Origin: Pelecanus crispus
Taxonomy: Eukaryota; Chordata; Aves; Pelecaniformes; Pelecanidae
Assembly (NCBI RefSeq): GCF_030463565.1
Contig: NC_134648.1
Coordinates: forward strand, 47,864,346 to 47,928,345
Direction of reading: 5' to 3'
Length of the DNA stretch: 64,000 nucleotides
Made by a program: the position numbers and the translations under genes
The notes under the pieces: generated by a model
Databases searched by the model: none
The model's input: the letters and a program-made list of their open reading frames with translations, nothing else
Told to the model about the DNA's origin: nothing
Part shown: in pieces, positions 23,016 through 35,760 of the stretch
Numbering within the stretch: the first letter of the stretch is position 1
Layout: every line of letters begins with the position of its first letter

Positions 23016-26000
23016 GTAAAGCAGGGACCCTTCCCCAGCTCTCCCCGGCTGGAGAGTCCTCTGCGGTGGGCTGTGGGTGGGCCGGAGGAAGGGTGGCACC
23101 CACCGCTGGCATTTTCATAGTGCAGCATGGCGGGGCTTTCTAGGAACTGCTGTGGGGAGAAGGACGCAGGGCTGAGCCGAGAGCCCTGGCAGGAGCCCTG
23201 GCCACCAAACTGGGTACAGGTGGAGAGAGGAGGGCCAGTTACCTGGGGCTATGCCAGGGGCAACTGGGGGGCTGGGACCCCCAGGCATGGTGGGTGCTGT
23301 GATACATGCTGGGCAGGCAGCAGGCAGGAATCTTCAGCATGAGAGTCGGTGCTCCGGCAAGGAGCCCGAGCATGCACGTCCTCGCCATGGACCGGGACGG
23401 CTCAGGGGCAGCCTGCCTGCTTTCCGCTGCCATGGACAGCACTTGGTATCCAGAAAAGTCCTGCCACCTTGGGTCTGCTTTCTTTTCTGTTCAGCCTCAG
23501 AGGTTTTTTGTCTCAGTAATGCTTGACAGAGGGATTTTGTTTTGTTGCACGGAGTGCCTTAATGGTAGGTCTTTTGCTGGCAGATACTGACAGAATTCCG
23601 AGGTGTTTCCATTGCCTTTTCTGGCTAAGCTTTATTAAATCTCTCATTTGCAATTTCTCTAGGGCTGGCAACAATGGCAAGTACCAAAGACTTTGCTCAG
23701 AAATCTTGAGGACGATCAGGGCAGATGACTTAGGGCTTGCAAACAGGGGTGGGGAGGTATCCTGGTAGAGAAGGGGATAAAGCACAGGGGTTGCCAAAGG
23801 ATAGGGACTGGACTTGGTGCAGGACAAGGGAGCTGCCGTATCTGAGACATTTGTAGGGTACTGAAGGCAAGGATAAAACAGCGAAGTTCAAAGAAAAGAA
23901 AAGATCTTGGGCGGGGTGGAGGGGGGGAGAGGATGTGGACAGACTGATGGGCTGGGAAGATAACTTTTGCGGCTGAGTTTGTAGTCCTGTGGAGAAGTGG
24001 TAGTGTGAATGTTAGAGAGTCCACAAAAGAAGCAGTGCAATATGAAAATAGAAGATGAAAGAGACTGTGTGACGGTTTCAACTGTCAGAAGACAGCAGCA
24101 GGACCAGATCTCAGCAGAGAATGGCTGCTGCATGAAGCTCGTGACCTGGAGCCTGGAGACCTGTGTTGTCCCCTGCCCAAGGGGCTTGGGAGTGTTGCAG
24201 TCAGTATTGCAGGCATTGCTACCAAGGGACTCCAGAAAAGAGCAAGCACAGAGATCGGAGAGCAGGAGCAAATGAGATCGGGGGAAAACCCAAAAGCTCT
24301 GAGTCTGTCTAGTTAAACAAAGCAGGGGCCACATTAGATTGTAAGGGTCTGCAACAAATAAAGCCTGATGGAGCAGGGTGATGGAAAGGGGGTGGGACCT
24401 ACAGGGATGAAAGGAAGAAAACACAGGCTGAATCTCTGGAGAGATGGTTTAGCCAAGGAGCTGGAATGTCTGCAGTGCTGTATCCCCGCAGAGAGACAGG
24501 GAAAGGAAGGGTTTTCTGTATGAGGAATTCAAATTGTCTCTGTTCTGGAGAGAGGTCCTTACTCTGGTCTCTCAAGCCATATCCCAGGCCTGTGTCTTGA
24601 TGAATGTAGAGTTTCCCAGCTGTGCCAGGATGCCCAAGGGTATCAGACTTGCCCCTCCTGGCAACGGAGATGCCAAAATCATCACACATCCCTGGGGTAT
24701 GGCTTTATCCTGGTGCTGAGAGTGTGTATCCCATGTCCTCTGCTTCAATGATGTTACCTGCTGTGTCCCCTTCCCACCTGCTGCCCTGCAGAAGCAGGGC
24801 GAGGGAGGGGATGCTCCAGTCATTTCCATGCCTTGTTTCCCTAGGACTCTTCTGATGACATGAGGAAAGTCCAAAGGAGGGAGAAGAATCGCATCGCTGC
24901 ACAGAAGAGCCGCCTGAGGCAGACCCAGAAAGCAGACACGCTGCACTTGGTGAGCACTCCCACCCTTCCCCGTCCCTGGTGCTGAGGGCTCACATAGGGG
25001 ACAACGTGCCTCTCCCCTGGGGACTCCGAGAGGAGATGCTCAGTTGAGGCAGGACAGGAAAAGCGAGGCGAGGGCATGATACAGGAGTCAGCACTCGCAG
25101 TGAGATCATACAGCCCAGGATGACTGCCACTGAAGCATTTAGTTTTGCAGCTAGCTTTGAATCCATCTTTATCTCTCAGTCTGACATTACCAATTTCCTT
25201 TCCTAACCTCTTTTGACTGGCTCAGTCAGAAGCCCTTTGAAAGCACAGGCTCTCTCGGGCTGGCTCTCCCTGGGTTTGTGCTTCGTGCCATCACTTACAC
25301 AGTGGTGCGACAGCGTACAAGGATGCTTTTCTGAGATGGCAGCGGTTCGTATTCATTGGTATGGATGATGGTGCAATGTGGAGCTGAATGGGCCATCTCC
25401 TCTGGTTTGTTCCCTGAGATGCTATACAGCGTAGATAAATAAATATTAATAATTTTCTAATACTTTTAAACGTCTCCATGGTAGCACTTGTATCCCTTTC
25501 TACATCTGAACACTGTACAGTATCTGAAGGCTTCTCCTGTTGTTTAGCATGGATTTTCCCTCTTTTGCTTCACCCTGCTTTCCCACTCTCATTCTGTGGC
25601 ACCATGGGCACCCCTGCAGCTCTTCCCAGTGTTTAGCATTAGGCATCTGCTTTTCAGGAGGGATGGTCACTTCTGTGTGTATTTGGGCAGGAATGTGTGG
25701 TCAGTGTCGGAGCACAGGGGCTGGGCTCCTCTGTATTTTGCAAGTTGGTAAGTGCAGTGCCATGTGTTTTGGGCCACTGGTGGGCAGGACACAGAACAGG
25801 CAGCCTGCAGTGGGCAGAGACCACCTTTATCCCTGCGCTGGGCTTGGCTGCCCTTTGAAAAGTGGTAGTCGGGCTCATGTTCAAAAAACCATCCTTTGAC
25901 TTAGTGGTCTTCATATTCCCCCAGATCCCCATTTTTGGGAAGAATTCTTGAGAAGCTGGTCCTGAACTTCCCTCCTTACATAGTGCCCTCAGTCCATGGT

Positions 26001-27918
26001 TGGAGCTGTGTTTAAGATAGAGATTTCACTCTTTTCCCAGTAGCTGATGATCCTTCTAGAGCTGATATGGCTCTAGGCTGATTGCATTACATCTGTCAGC
26101 AGCAATGGCTCTGGGCAACTGTGCCTGAGAGGGGTGAAGAGACACCCTTTCCTTGGGGTCAGTGCCCTCTCCAAGGTAATCCTAGAGGTGGATATGGGCT
26201 CTGATCCTCCCCTGGGAAAATCCTGCCTAGCTGTGCACCAGGAAGAATTGGGCTGCTCCTCTTAGAGCAGATGACAAACCACTTGCTTATGAGATTACTA
26301 CTGCTCAGCTAGCATTGATAGCACACACTCCTTGCCTTGGGGACGGCAGCAGAGGGGGCTAAGCTCAGTTTCATTCAGACAGAGAGGTTCCTGGCAGGCA
26401 GCTGGAGAAATGCAGGGAGGCAAGTAGAGGATGGATGGTGAATTTTTGCTAAAGTTTTTCCAATTCCTGGTAGACAGTGACTGCCTGCTGCTCTTGGGTT
26501 CATTCCCTGAGTGCTCTTTGCTTTTGGTCAGCTCTGCATCTGGACTTTGCTTCTCTGATGTGGTTCTGCCCAGAAGAGCATGGCTCAGCTTGAGCTATGG
26601 TGGTATGAAAGGAGCCAGCAGCTCCATCTGCCCCAGGGCTTTGTAGCTTGTGTTTTGAGGGGAATGAGTCACGGGGAGGCTGGGGCTCCCGGCCCCTGGG
26701 TGATTCCCGTCAGCTCCCAAGTTCGACGTCAGTCATGATTTCCAAAGCATTTAGTCACATCTGAGAGATGCTCTCGTTTGCTGTGCAAGCTCCTCCTGTG
26801 ACGGCCGCTATAACTGCTGAGTGTGTTTCAACCTGTGCGCAGAGAGCGGGCACCATCAGAAGTCAGCACGGCAGCGGAAAAGTGAGCGGAGGGGTGACAG
26901 GTTCGCTTCGCCGAGGTGGTGGTGCAGCTTTCCAGGGCCTCAGAGCACTGGGTCCCGCTTTAGCTGTCTCAGCTGAGTTTGCAGAGCCTGCCACCAGGTC
27001 CTCCCTCCCTCCTCTGGTCCTGCCCAGGCTGCTGGCTCCATGGTCGGTCGGTGCCTGGGGTGCTCCAGCCTGGAGCTGGCTGCACTTCAGCAGCAGCAGA
27101 GGTGACAAAGGCCGCTCTCAGGATCGTTGAGACTAGGCTGAGCATCATTATTAGCCCCTTCGTTGTTATTCTCATTAATAACAGTATTAATGCAGTTCTT
27201 CTGAGGCCTTGGTTTCTCTTTTCTTCTGACACAAGCTTCTCCCCCTCCTCCCCACCATGCCACTGGTTTCCCCGGCTGCTAGCAGGAAGCAGTGAGTCTT
27301 TTCTTTCCAGGGCAATGACAGGTTTCCTGTGGCAGGTGGTTTTCTGGTTAAAGACGGCGGTTATTCAGCACGCCCTCCCCCCGGCCGGTCGGCCCCGGGA
27401 AGCGGCCGGGCGGCGTGCGTCTGCGTGAGAAGGAGCGAGAAAGCCTGGGCGGGAGCCCGCCGCAGTCACTTCTCGTAAGCCGGGGCTGGGGAGCGTGGCT
27501 GGGGCCGCCAGCATCGCGTCCGCACCCGCGCCCGGCCCGGCCGGCTGGGGGAGTGGGGTTTGCCCAGGCGCAGCTCTGTGCCGAATTTACCGGAAACATG
27601 TCATTCTGGAAACTCTGCGGGGCAGAGAGGCGCGGGACTGCGACCCCCGTGTCCCCAGCTCATCCCTGCAGCTCCAGCACTGAGGAAGCCCCTGTGGTTT
27701 TGTCTCCTCAGGAGAGCGAAGACCTGGAGAGGCAGAACGCTGCCCTGCGCCGGGAGATCAAGCAGCTGACAGAGGAGATGAAGCACTTTGCCTCGATGCT
27801 GAGCTCCCACGAACCGCTCTGCTCCATCCTGACATCCCCTCCTCCGCCTCCAGAAGTGCTTTACGCCACACACTCCTTCCACCAGCCCCACATCAGCTCC
27901 CCACGCTTCCAGCACTGA
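22950..27918 (+). CDS. BATF: BATF, basic leucine zipper ATF-like transcription factor (complete, 3 exons, 125 aa)
   Basis: BATF is a small nuclear bZIP protein with no transactivation domain. It pairs with Jun proteins and recruits IRF4 or IRF8 to AP-1-IRF composite elements, driving Th17, Tfh, CD8 and class-switch programmes (family knowledge). Joined exons give 22+35+68 = 125 aa, the human length. A Ser-rich N-terminus (1-22) is followed by the basic region RREKNRIAAQKSR (33-45). Zipper positions are L55, L62, L69, L76 and F83. The C-terminus is Pro-rich and ends PHISSPRFQH. There is one extra Ser near residue 11, so numbering is +1 to human: human H55, K63, R69 and E77, the IRF-contact residues, are H56, R64, R70 and E78 here. 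The phosphorylatable Ser43 is S44. BATF3 is excluded by the MPHSSDSSDS start and the long Pro-rich tail. Confidence 0.98.
23016..24844 (+). other. BATF: BATF intron 1
   Basis: 1,829 bp, starting GTAAAG and ending TTTCCCTAG. I see no repeat element and no exon-like sequence inside. Confidence 0.95.
24845..24949 (+). CDS. BATF: BATF basic-region exon
   Basis: 105 nt in phase 0 encode DSSDDMRKVQRREKNR to ADTLHL. It contains the DNA-contact core NRIAAQKSR. The residue after KSR is Leu where the human protein has Gln (QKSRLRQ against QKSRQRQ, from memory). The donor is GTGAGC at 24950. Confidence 0.98.
26661..26757 (+). promoter_or_regulatory. BATF: AP-1/CRE-like cluster in BATF intron 2 (candidate enhancer)
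   Basis: GGAATGAGTCA at 26661-26671 contains a perfect TGAGTCA and is one base away from the AICE2 form (GAAATGASTCA) bound by BATF-Jun with IRF4. About 55 bp downstream is CGACGTCA (26724-26731), one base from a full CRE, and about 25 bp further TTAGTCA (26751-26757), one base from an AP-1 site. All three suit bZIP dimers. Enhancer function is inference. Confidence 0.45.
27365..27650. promoter_or_regulatory. BATF: CpG island inside BATF intron 2, abutting exon 3
   Basis: The sequence is extremely GC- and CpG-rich (for example CCCCGGCCGGTCGGCCCCGG and CGCACCCGCGCCCGGCCCGG), in contrast to the rest of the intron. It ends about 60 bp before the exon 3 acceptor. It may mark an internal promoter. 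A frame beginning at an ATG at 27598 (A at -3) is open straight into exon 3. Confidence 0.6.
27712..27918 (+). CDS. BATF: BATF terminal coding exon (zipper and C-terminus)
   Basis: 207 nt encode 68 residues plus TGA (27916-27918). It begins ESEDLERQNAALRREIKQL, the rest of the leucine zipper, and passes through SHEPLCSIL and a Pro run to the conserved end SSPRFQH. The codon for human Lys63 is Arg here, a conservative change at an IRF-contact position. Confidence 0.98.
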   Translation, partial: ESEDLERQNAALRREIKQLTEEMKHFASMLSSHEPLCSILTSPPPPPEVLYATHSFHQPHISSPRFQH

Positions 27919-28365
27919 GCCAGCCAGCAGGATGGCAGCCTGCCGGCTCCACCAACAGCAAGCAGCAACTTCGTGGGGCTCGCTTTTCCATCCAAGGGAG
28001 AGGGGCGGACGGACAGACACCCCTTCTCAAAGTGCGTACTCTGAGTGACTTGCCTAAGACTTGCTCCCTGTGCAGAAATGGCAGAGCCACCAGGAGGCAT
28101 CTTCGGGCAGTTTCCAGCTTGGATCCTGGGAAGAGGAGGCGTTTGCAAATGGGCACCAACCCCCTTCCCGGGTGCTTGCTTGGGGACGCTCGCAGGAGCA
28201 TGTGGCACTGGCAGCCTCCGTGCAAGCGGCTGGCTGCAGCGCACAACAGCCAGAGCTCCAGGGAGAGGAACAGAAGCAGGGGCGGAAGGGAAGGTTGGGG
28301 GCCACAGAGTACCAGGGCAAAACTGGTTTATTTTTGTAAAATAAAGATTGAAAATGCTTAACTTT
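27919..28365 (+). other. BATF: BATF 3' UTR
   Basis: About 450 nt from the stop to just past the AATAAA at 28340-28345. The cleavage site near 28360 is inferred from signal spacing and a downstream T-rich stretch. Confidence 0.8.
28340..28345 (+). terminator. BATF: BATF polyadenylation signal (AATAAA)
   Basis: A canonical AATAAA follows a T-rich stretch, with a T-rich downstream element CTTTTTGTTTCC about 20 nt later. Confidence 0.85.
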
Positions 28366-31300
28366 TTGTTTCCAAAATAGGACCTGAGCCACTCCTAAGG
28401 CCCAGCATGACACAGTGAGGACGCAGGCAGCAGGAGGGGAGAGCCTGGAGTCCAGGGAACAGCCCTGTGTGTGCTGGTGTCTAATCCACGGCCAGCAGCT
28501 GGCATTCCACATTTAGAAGGGGGGCCCATGTGCATGGGTTGGGCAGACTGGGAAGCAATGGTTCATGGGGTGATGGGGTCCCTGTGGGAGATGGGTCCCT
28601 CCTTGCTGCAGGGCTGGACCTGGCTAATGAGTCTGATGTGCCACACAGCATCCCAGGTCTCTTCCCTGCTGACCCCCTCAGCTCCCTGCTGCCGATGGCT
28701 AGACCTCCATGTGCTCCCCTTGCATGTGTGGAGGTGTACTGCCATATCGCATCATCTCACATACTGGTCTTGGTGGGCTGGTGGAGCCTTCAGCTTGACC
28801 AGCAGCGCAGCTGGGAAGGAGCATCACAGCGTGGAGGGGGGTGGTGATGCTGTGCAGGAGTGCAGAGGGGGAGCAGGACCTAGCAGGACCCTTGCTCCAA
28901 GGCACCCTGCTGTAAGGCATGTAGCAGCAGCCTACGCTGTTTCCCCTTCCTCACCAGTTACAGCTCCACAAAAGACTGCTGCACTACCTCATCCATCGAA
29001 GCAGATGAAACCTGAAAGTTCAGTGAAGAGTAGATTCGTTCTGCTGGGTCTGATCTAGTGGAAACACAAGCTGGTCTATACAGACGGTCTCTGCACCTAA
29101 CACCCCACCAGCCAGCAGTCCGCCTATCAGCCCCACTCTATACACAAGGCTGAAGCCCACCTGCCAGTGCAGGACCTGTTGCTAATGCTGGCTCAGGACT
29201 GCTGCCATCTCCAAGGAGCATCAGCTGCAATTTTTTTCAGCATAGGGTACCACAAGCAGTGCTGCTGACACAGGCTTTTAACTGAGCTAAATGGACCCAA
29301 TTTGCAGATACCCAGCATATTTCCAGATGGGTTTTGGCCCATCACGATAGCCCTGAAGAGCAGTTGGGAAAAGTCTGTAATGTGCTGTGCTGTGCCCATT
29401 TTCTCTCTCTGGTTTGCACTAGTGGGATGATAACCAAACACTGCCATGCCTCAGCAAGCTGTCCTCAGAAGAGGCGCAGGTAGCATCATGATTTCTCCTG
29501 CCACAGCCTCTTAAGAGGCTTGTGAACCTCCTGACTCCAAGCTTCTGTGCCAGCATGGGAAGCACCGTGGCCAGGGATGCCTGGTGTCACCATGTTGGCC
29601 TGCCTCACCACGCTACAAAAGTAGTGCTGAGGCAATGGGCGATTGCACCATCCCTTGTCTGTGCAGCTCTGCCCCCCCACCCTGAGGTGGATGCTCACAC
29701 ATAGGGGAGGATGGTGGTTATTCCAGCTGGGCAGCTGCGTTTCTGCATACAGGACATGAAGAATACATCTACAGGCAGCAAAAAGGTTCTAACCACATTC
29801 ACAGAAAAGTAGCAGGAGCAATTGCAGTGTGTCTTACACCACCCCCCTCCGCTAGATCTCACACCATTAGGCTTCACTCCATCCACTGGTACACCAACCA
29901 GAGCTGCTGATCCTCTGCACAGGCCATGCTTTGAGCCACCCAGGCTACAAAGGCCCCTCCCAAACTGCATCTCTCTGGGATTTGGCTCTTTAAGCCTCGG
30001 AGAGACAACTGGCTGCAGCTCTATAGAGGAGCTTGTTTTCACAGGCTCCACTTCTGCTCCTTCAGCTTCTGGTGGATTTGCTCCCGGATTTTTCACTTGC
30101 TGTTCCTTAGGGCTCTGATGCTCCCATGCTTCCTGGGTTCTGCAGAATCAGAGAAAAAAGCTGCTGCTACCTTGCTTGGGGTTTGCTGTGCAGGGCACCG
30201 CAGGCTCATGCTCCTCACTGGAGGATGCAACAGAGCCCCAGCAAAGCTTGCACTGACTTAAAACACAGTATTGCCTACAATAATGAGGAATCTCCATCCT
30301 TGCTACAAGGCTTTGTGTCTTCTCATGGCTATAAAATGCTAAGCTTGGGTTTAGCTGCAGATGGAGAAGGTCCTACCCTGATGTATATGTATCACCTATG
30401 CCCACGCAGACATGAAGCCAATATTTTTGTTGCAGAACTGTCGAAGTCTGAGATCCTGCAGGCTGGGTGGGGTTCTGTGTAATGCCCACAGAATTGCTAG
30501 ACTACTCACTGGTAACGTCTCAGACTTACTACTGCAACTCAGAACGAAAATAAGTGGTAAGTGGTGAGACTGGGAGACGGGTTTGCAACAACATCCTCTC
30601 CAGAACCTAAACAATAGTCTTGGCATCATCAGTTTAAGTCCCCTTCCTCTGCATGGCTGGCTGTGAGCTGGAAGGCCTCCAAGCAGCATTGTGCTCAGCC
30701 GTTTTGGCCAAATGCTGGGTGTATGTTGGTGCTAAGAGACGCATCTTCCAATCTGACTTCTCTTTGCCCCAGTCCTGCCCTCAAAAACCTGATCACTGAG
30801 GATGATTTGCATGGTTCAAGTGGGTTTTGAACTCTCGGTTGCTTCTGGTGATTGTTAGGTGTCTCGGATGCAGTTTCTGTTACAAAGATTGATGAGACTA
30901 TCCTTAGCCCTAACGCAACAAGGGACAACATATCCTTTCAGGGCCACCAGCCCTTTCAACCAGTCGCTAAGAAAAATGTCTTTTCCTGAGGCTATTTGAA
31001 GAGCTGCACAAGCTGCTTGTTCAGGCTATGTGAGGAGATTCCTTCACTTCTGTACCGATGGTGTCTCTTGCTTCCCTTTCCCAGGCTCCTGGCCCCTACG
31101 CAAACCTCCTCACACAACTAGTTTTCATTTCTAGGTAGCCAAGTGCCTGTCCTCTGGTGTGGCCCTCACTGTTGTCAGCAAATGAACTGTTAATGAGCTC
31201 AAATGAGGAGCAAAGGGCAGGGCGGTGCCCAGGGCAATCATCCTTGATTGCTTTCGATGGCTGCTCCTACCCACGATGCAATTCCTTTTGAACTTCATTT

Positions 31301-34300
31301 TCATGGCATCTGGCATTTCTAAAAGTGTTGCGTGAGTATTATCTGGCCATGCCCGGCCTCCAGGAGCACCGTGCTGTTTGCTGCTCCAAGGTAAGGGGCT
31401 GCTTCTGGGCACACAAGTGGAGAAATTGGGTGATGGCTGGGCCTGTGGCAGTTTGTCCCTACACACGTAGGATGTCAGTGCCTTTCTGTCGCGCTACATG
31501 GTCCTTCACTGAAAAGCTCTCTCAAAGCAGCAAAGAGATGAGGGCTCACAGGAGGCTGAGAGACTCTTTTCGAGCCGGGGAGGCCAGGTAGAGAGACAAC
31601 TCTTCCCTGCAAGCACAGCCTGCTGAAATACTGCGTTTGTGCTGGCCTCTGCTGGGCAAAGGCTGAGCTCTCCCAGCTTGCAGTCGCGCTTCTCAGCAAC
31701 CTCCTCCTTGCACTCCCCTACGGCAGAGCTGGCTTGAAGGTTAGCCTGGCTGTTGCCAGAGACTAGGGAAAGAACTGGGAGGCTCAAGGTTAATGTGTGC
31801 GAAGGCAAGGGTTGGGTAAGGCTGTCTGAAGGCAGATGTCCAGGTCCAAGTGAAAACGCAGGGCTGTGGTCTCCCTTGGCCAGGGATCTCGTTCGTAGCT
31901 TGGGCCAGGGGCCAGTTCTGCTTTGTGGTCCCAGCGTGTTTCCATTGCTGCGTGAGGGTGTGGGGAGCTTGGCTTGGTGTCCCCCGCCTTCCCGAGCTCC
32001 CACGGGGCTTGCAGAGCTGTGTGCAGGCAGTGCTGGGCTGGATGTGGGGCCTGAGCACTGGGAAGCATCACAGGTGGAGGGGCTGTTTAAGCTGCTTGCT
32101 TAAATAAACATAGACCTGGCTGCAGCCCTGATGAACTGTAATCACCTTCACCGAGTCCTGAGATGAGAATGGTGGGTTTCAGTGTTTTGATACCCAGGAC
32201 AGCTTTTGTAGAAGCACTTGGGCTGCGTTTCTGCCCAGCAGCCTTGTCCTGGGGGCTCTGCTGTGGATGCATACTGGGCAAAGCCAGCTGAAAGCCCAAT
32301 GGTTTGGGGCTGGGAGAGCAGCGAGGGCAGGTGGAAGGTGGCATGGGGAGGCAGCTGCTGTGGGTGCTTTTCAAGTGACCATTGCCTCCACGCTTACTTG
32401 CTGGCTGATGTCTTCTCTGCAGACAAAACAGAGGTGTGTGGCAAACATCTGTTGAACAATCAGAAGGTGGAGATGGGAACCGGGGGATATGAGTTACATT
32501 TTCCTTTATGGCCTTCACTGAATCTCAGTACCTCCTATGGATCAAGGCATCCTGGCAACTCTGTGCAGAAGGACAGCAAGTCACAAACCATGGAGGGTGC
32601 AGTACTTTTCTCCCTTTCCATCCACCTAAAAGCACAGGCTCAGCACTTTACAAGCACTCATTATCAGCATTTCAGGGCTGCTTCTATGGTAAGATAAATA
32701 AAGATATGACATTCAGTGCTGACTTAAGCTTAATGTATCTCCCCAGATGGGAAGCCCAGGGCAATCTTTTATGCCTGGTATTCCCTTCCTGCTTCATCCT
32801 CCTCAGCTCAGCTGCAGGCTCCCAATGTGCCAGGTGCCAAGGTGGGGAGATGGAGCCAGCCAGTCCAGGGGAAGGTGCATTCATCCTCCTGTATGGGGCT
32901 GTTATGATCCCAGCTGTCATCACTATGATGTGTTCCCTCTAAATTGATTCACATGTGAATTTTCTCATTTGAGGGACAGAAGAAGGGGTAATACCCAAGC
33001 ACAGTATACATGAAGTCAGAAGAGAAGTAGAGGCACATCTTCAGTTTGGCAAAGGACAGACTAAGCAGCTCTGTTGCCCACTTTGCTGTGGCTCCAAAGT
33101 ATTTATGCACTTGTTTTGCAAATCCCATCTCAGAATTCACTTATGTTTGTGCTGCCAGCCTGCATCAGCAAGAGAATAATCTCCTGCATACTGAACCAAA
33201 GCAGCAGCTCACAAAACAGACCGTCTCTCTGCCTCTTACAATGATCGTAGTGTCCAAAGCAGTGCCTGTCATACAAGAATACTGTCTGGATGCTAGTATT
33301 TCAGCGCACAGAGGTCAAAGATCAGGAGTCGCTGCTAAGAGACAAAGTATTTTTATGAATCAAAAGCTGGCGCGAAGAGAAAAAGCAAAGCATGGCATGA
33401 AATGGTGAGACTTTCTCCTAGCAAACAGCACTGTGCTTGCTTTGTCTGGCGGCTTCTGCTGTGTTGTTGCCACCTTATTAATTAATAATCTGGAGGGGAT
33501 TTGAGCAGTGAGGCAGCAACATGTGTATACATAAAGTTTTTTAGGTTAATCAGAAATCTACCCAACTAAACAGTAGGGAATGTATATTCATTTCTTGCAA
33601 GGGCAGTGTTACATTGTGTTAAGGTTACTACATAAAACCGTAATTTTTCCTGCAGCTGAGGTTGCAGATGCCAGCTGCTGAGAGTCCTGCTGCTTCAGAG
33701 ACATCCATGCAGAGAGAGCACACAGTCCTCCCAACTCCTGCACCAGTTCTGTACTCTTTCCTAAGACGCAATCAACTTTTCTCCCCCCACAACAGTGATG
33801 GTATGGTGCCCTGGTCCCCAGGACTGGTCCCCAGGTTTGTCTTTCTTTCTGCACTGCGAGTGGGAGGAAGCAGAGGAACATGCCTGAGTTCAGCGGTGAG
33901 CTGTGCACATTTCCAGCACTCTTTAATTATTAATTAATGCCAGCTGCAAGCATTAGGAGATGAAAACCTTTTTTGTGTCATTGGCATGAACTGGTATGAC
34001 TCACTGAGATGGAGGCTGCTGAGTAAGAAGGGTTTATATACTTCGAGATTTTGGTATTTGGGGTTAATCTGTGACCCTGATCTGGATGGGGGATGTAAAT
34101 CTAGACTGTGGCTGAGTTTTGAGTCTAGCTAGCTCTTTTTTCATCTTTTATTCTGAGCTGAGAGAAGAGATCTTCATGTCCCACATGTGTGCCTGGTACA
34201 CAGCAGAGGAGTAAGGTGGGTTTGCTCCAATAACACGGCAAATGGAGCCTATGCATGGCCCTCCTCACAACTATCTGTATCTCCACAGCTTTTCGCAAGC

Positions 34301-35760
34301 AAAGGTTGAGAGCTGGGCTTAGATGCTCGAGCAGCGCAGCGGGCTAACCACAGTTACACAGCTTTTGGATTAGAGCTGGTTTTCATCTGGCCAGATCAGA
34401 GCATGGGGCAGACCAAGTTGGTATCTGTTTGCAGAAGGCCATGCAGAGTTAGCATAGTAACCACCCTGTGTCTTGAGGGGTGTGCACTAACCAAAACCCG
34501 GCACATCTGAGGTACCATGCGTGCAAGTGCTGTTCCATGCTGCGCACTCCTTCTTCGGCCCTTTTCTTGCTGCAAGAAGGCAGCTGTGAATATTAACACT
34601 TCAGCTATGCTCTCCCTTGTACTCTTTGCAGTTCAGACCTGTATGATTCATCCATACAAATATCACACCTGAACTGGACAGGGTTAAATTAAAGCCATTG
34701 CTGTGTTAAAGCCAGGCTTTGAACAGGGAGACTAGATCTGTAAAGAGGTGGTAGTTAAAGCTGCTGTTGGGCAAGCCCTTGCAGCCAGGGTTGGAAGGTG
34801 TCAGACGGGCAGTCAGGAGCAACAGCCCTGTCCCTGGCAGGAAACACGGGTAAATCACCTTAACTCTTTGTGCTCCACCCCCATTTCCCCTCTAAAATAG
34901 ATGTAGGTGATGCAATCCCAGTGAAGTTCTCCAAGAGCTACAGATGAGATGTGCTGAAGGGGAGCAAACTGTTACTTCCTTTCCTTGAGTTACACTTTTG
35001 AACGGCCTTAAACCTTGAAGAGGATAGGTTTGGTGCTCAAAGTTATCCCCTGCACAGCTTTGGTGGTTCTGAGGTCTGCAGTCTTCTCTAGGTGAGATTT
35101 TAGATTGTGCAACTAAGCTATCATGTTTTGTGTAGAGGAAGGTAATTTTTGCAAAAATTTGAAGGCTGCAGAGCCTGCATCCTGCACTGTTATAAATGTA
35201 GTTGTCCATCACTGTACGTGTCCCTAGATCTTTACACAGGAAACATAATAGGAAAGATTCATAAGGGTTTACGGTATCAAAAGAATTGTGTATCTAACCT
35301 ACAGTGATAAACTAAGGCACTGCATTTATAAAGTGTATGCTGGGTCCTGCTTTATGGTGGCTCCTGGGATGTAGAAAGCTATAGGCACCAGCAGAGGGCT
35401 CGCAGCCTTCCCTGCTCTATAGGGGAACAACGCTGCCTTTGTCCAACGCGGCAGCCCTTGCCAGCCCGCTCTGCACGGTGTCTCCAGCTGTTCATTGCAT
35501 CCAGGTGTGACCCAGAAGAAGTGAGTGGTTCTGCCAGCTATTCGAGTCTTGCCGTTTGGTCTAATGATACAACTGTCTGGCTTCTGAAGACTTCCACTAA
35601 AGCAATTTGGGTGTTGAATGCAATATAAAATATTCTCCCTCCACCAACAAAGATTCTGTAATCTTCCCTGCAATGTCTCTTGTGAAAAGTTGTGTGGGAT
35701 AGACTGGGAGATCTGACATCTTTTCTAGATCTTAATCCTATCCATCAAAATGTGAAAGAG
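28366..35760. other. BATF-FLVCR2 intergenic, left part
   Basis: 7.4 kb with no gene or repeat I can name. All open frames are short and compositionally ordinary. It includes short perfect AP-1 motifs at roughly the chance rate, for example TGACTCA near 34008. Confidence 0.65.

Larger units (their letters stand above)
24950..27711 (+). other. BATF: BATF intron 2
   Basis: 2,762 bp, starting GTGAGC and ending TTTGTCTCCTCAG. Notable contents are a perfect AP-1 site with CRE-like and AP-1-like neighbours (26661-26757) and a CpG island that runs into the exon 3 acceptor (about 27365-27650). The first 1.6 kb shows nothing beyond chance frames. Confidence 0.95.
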
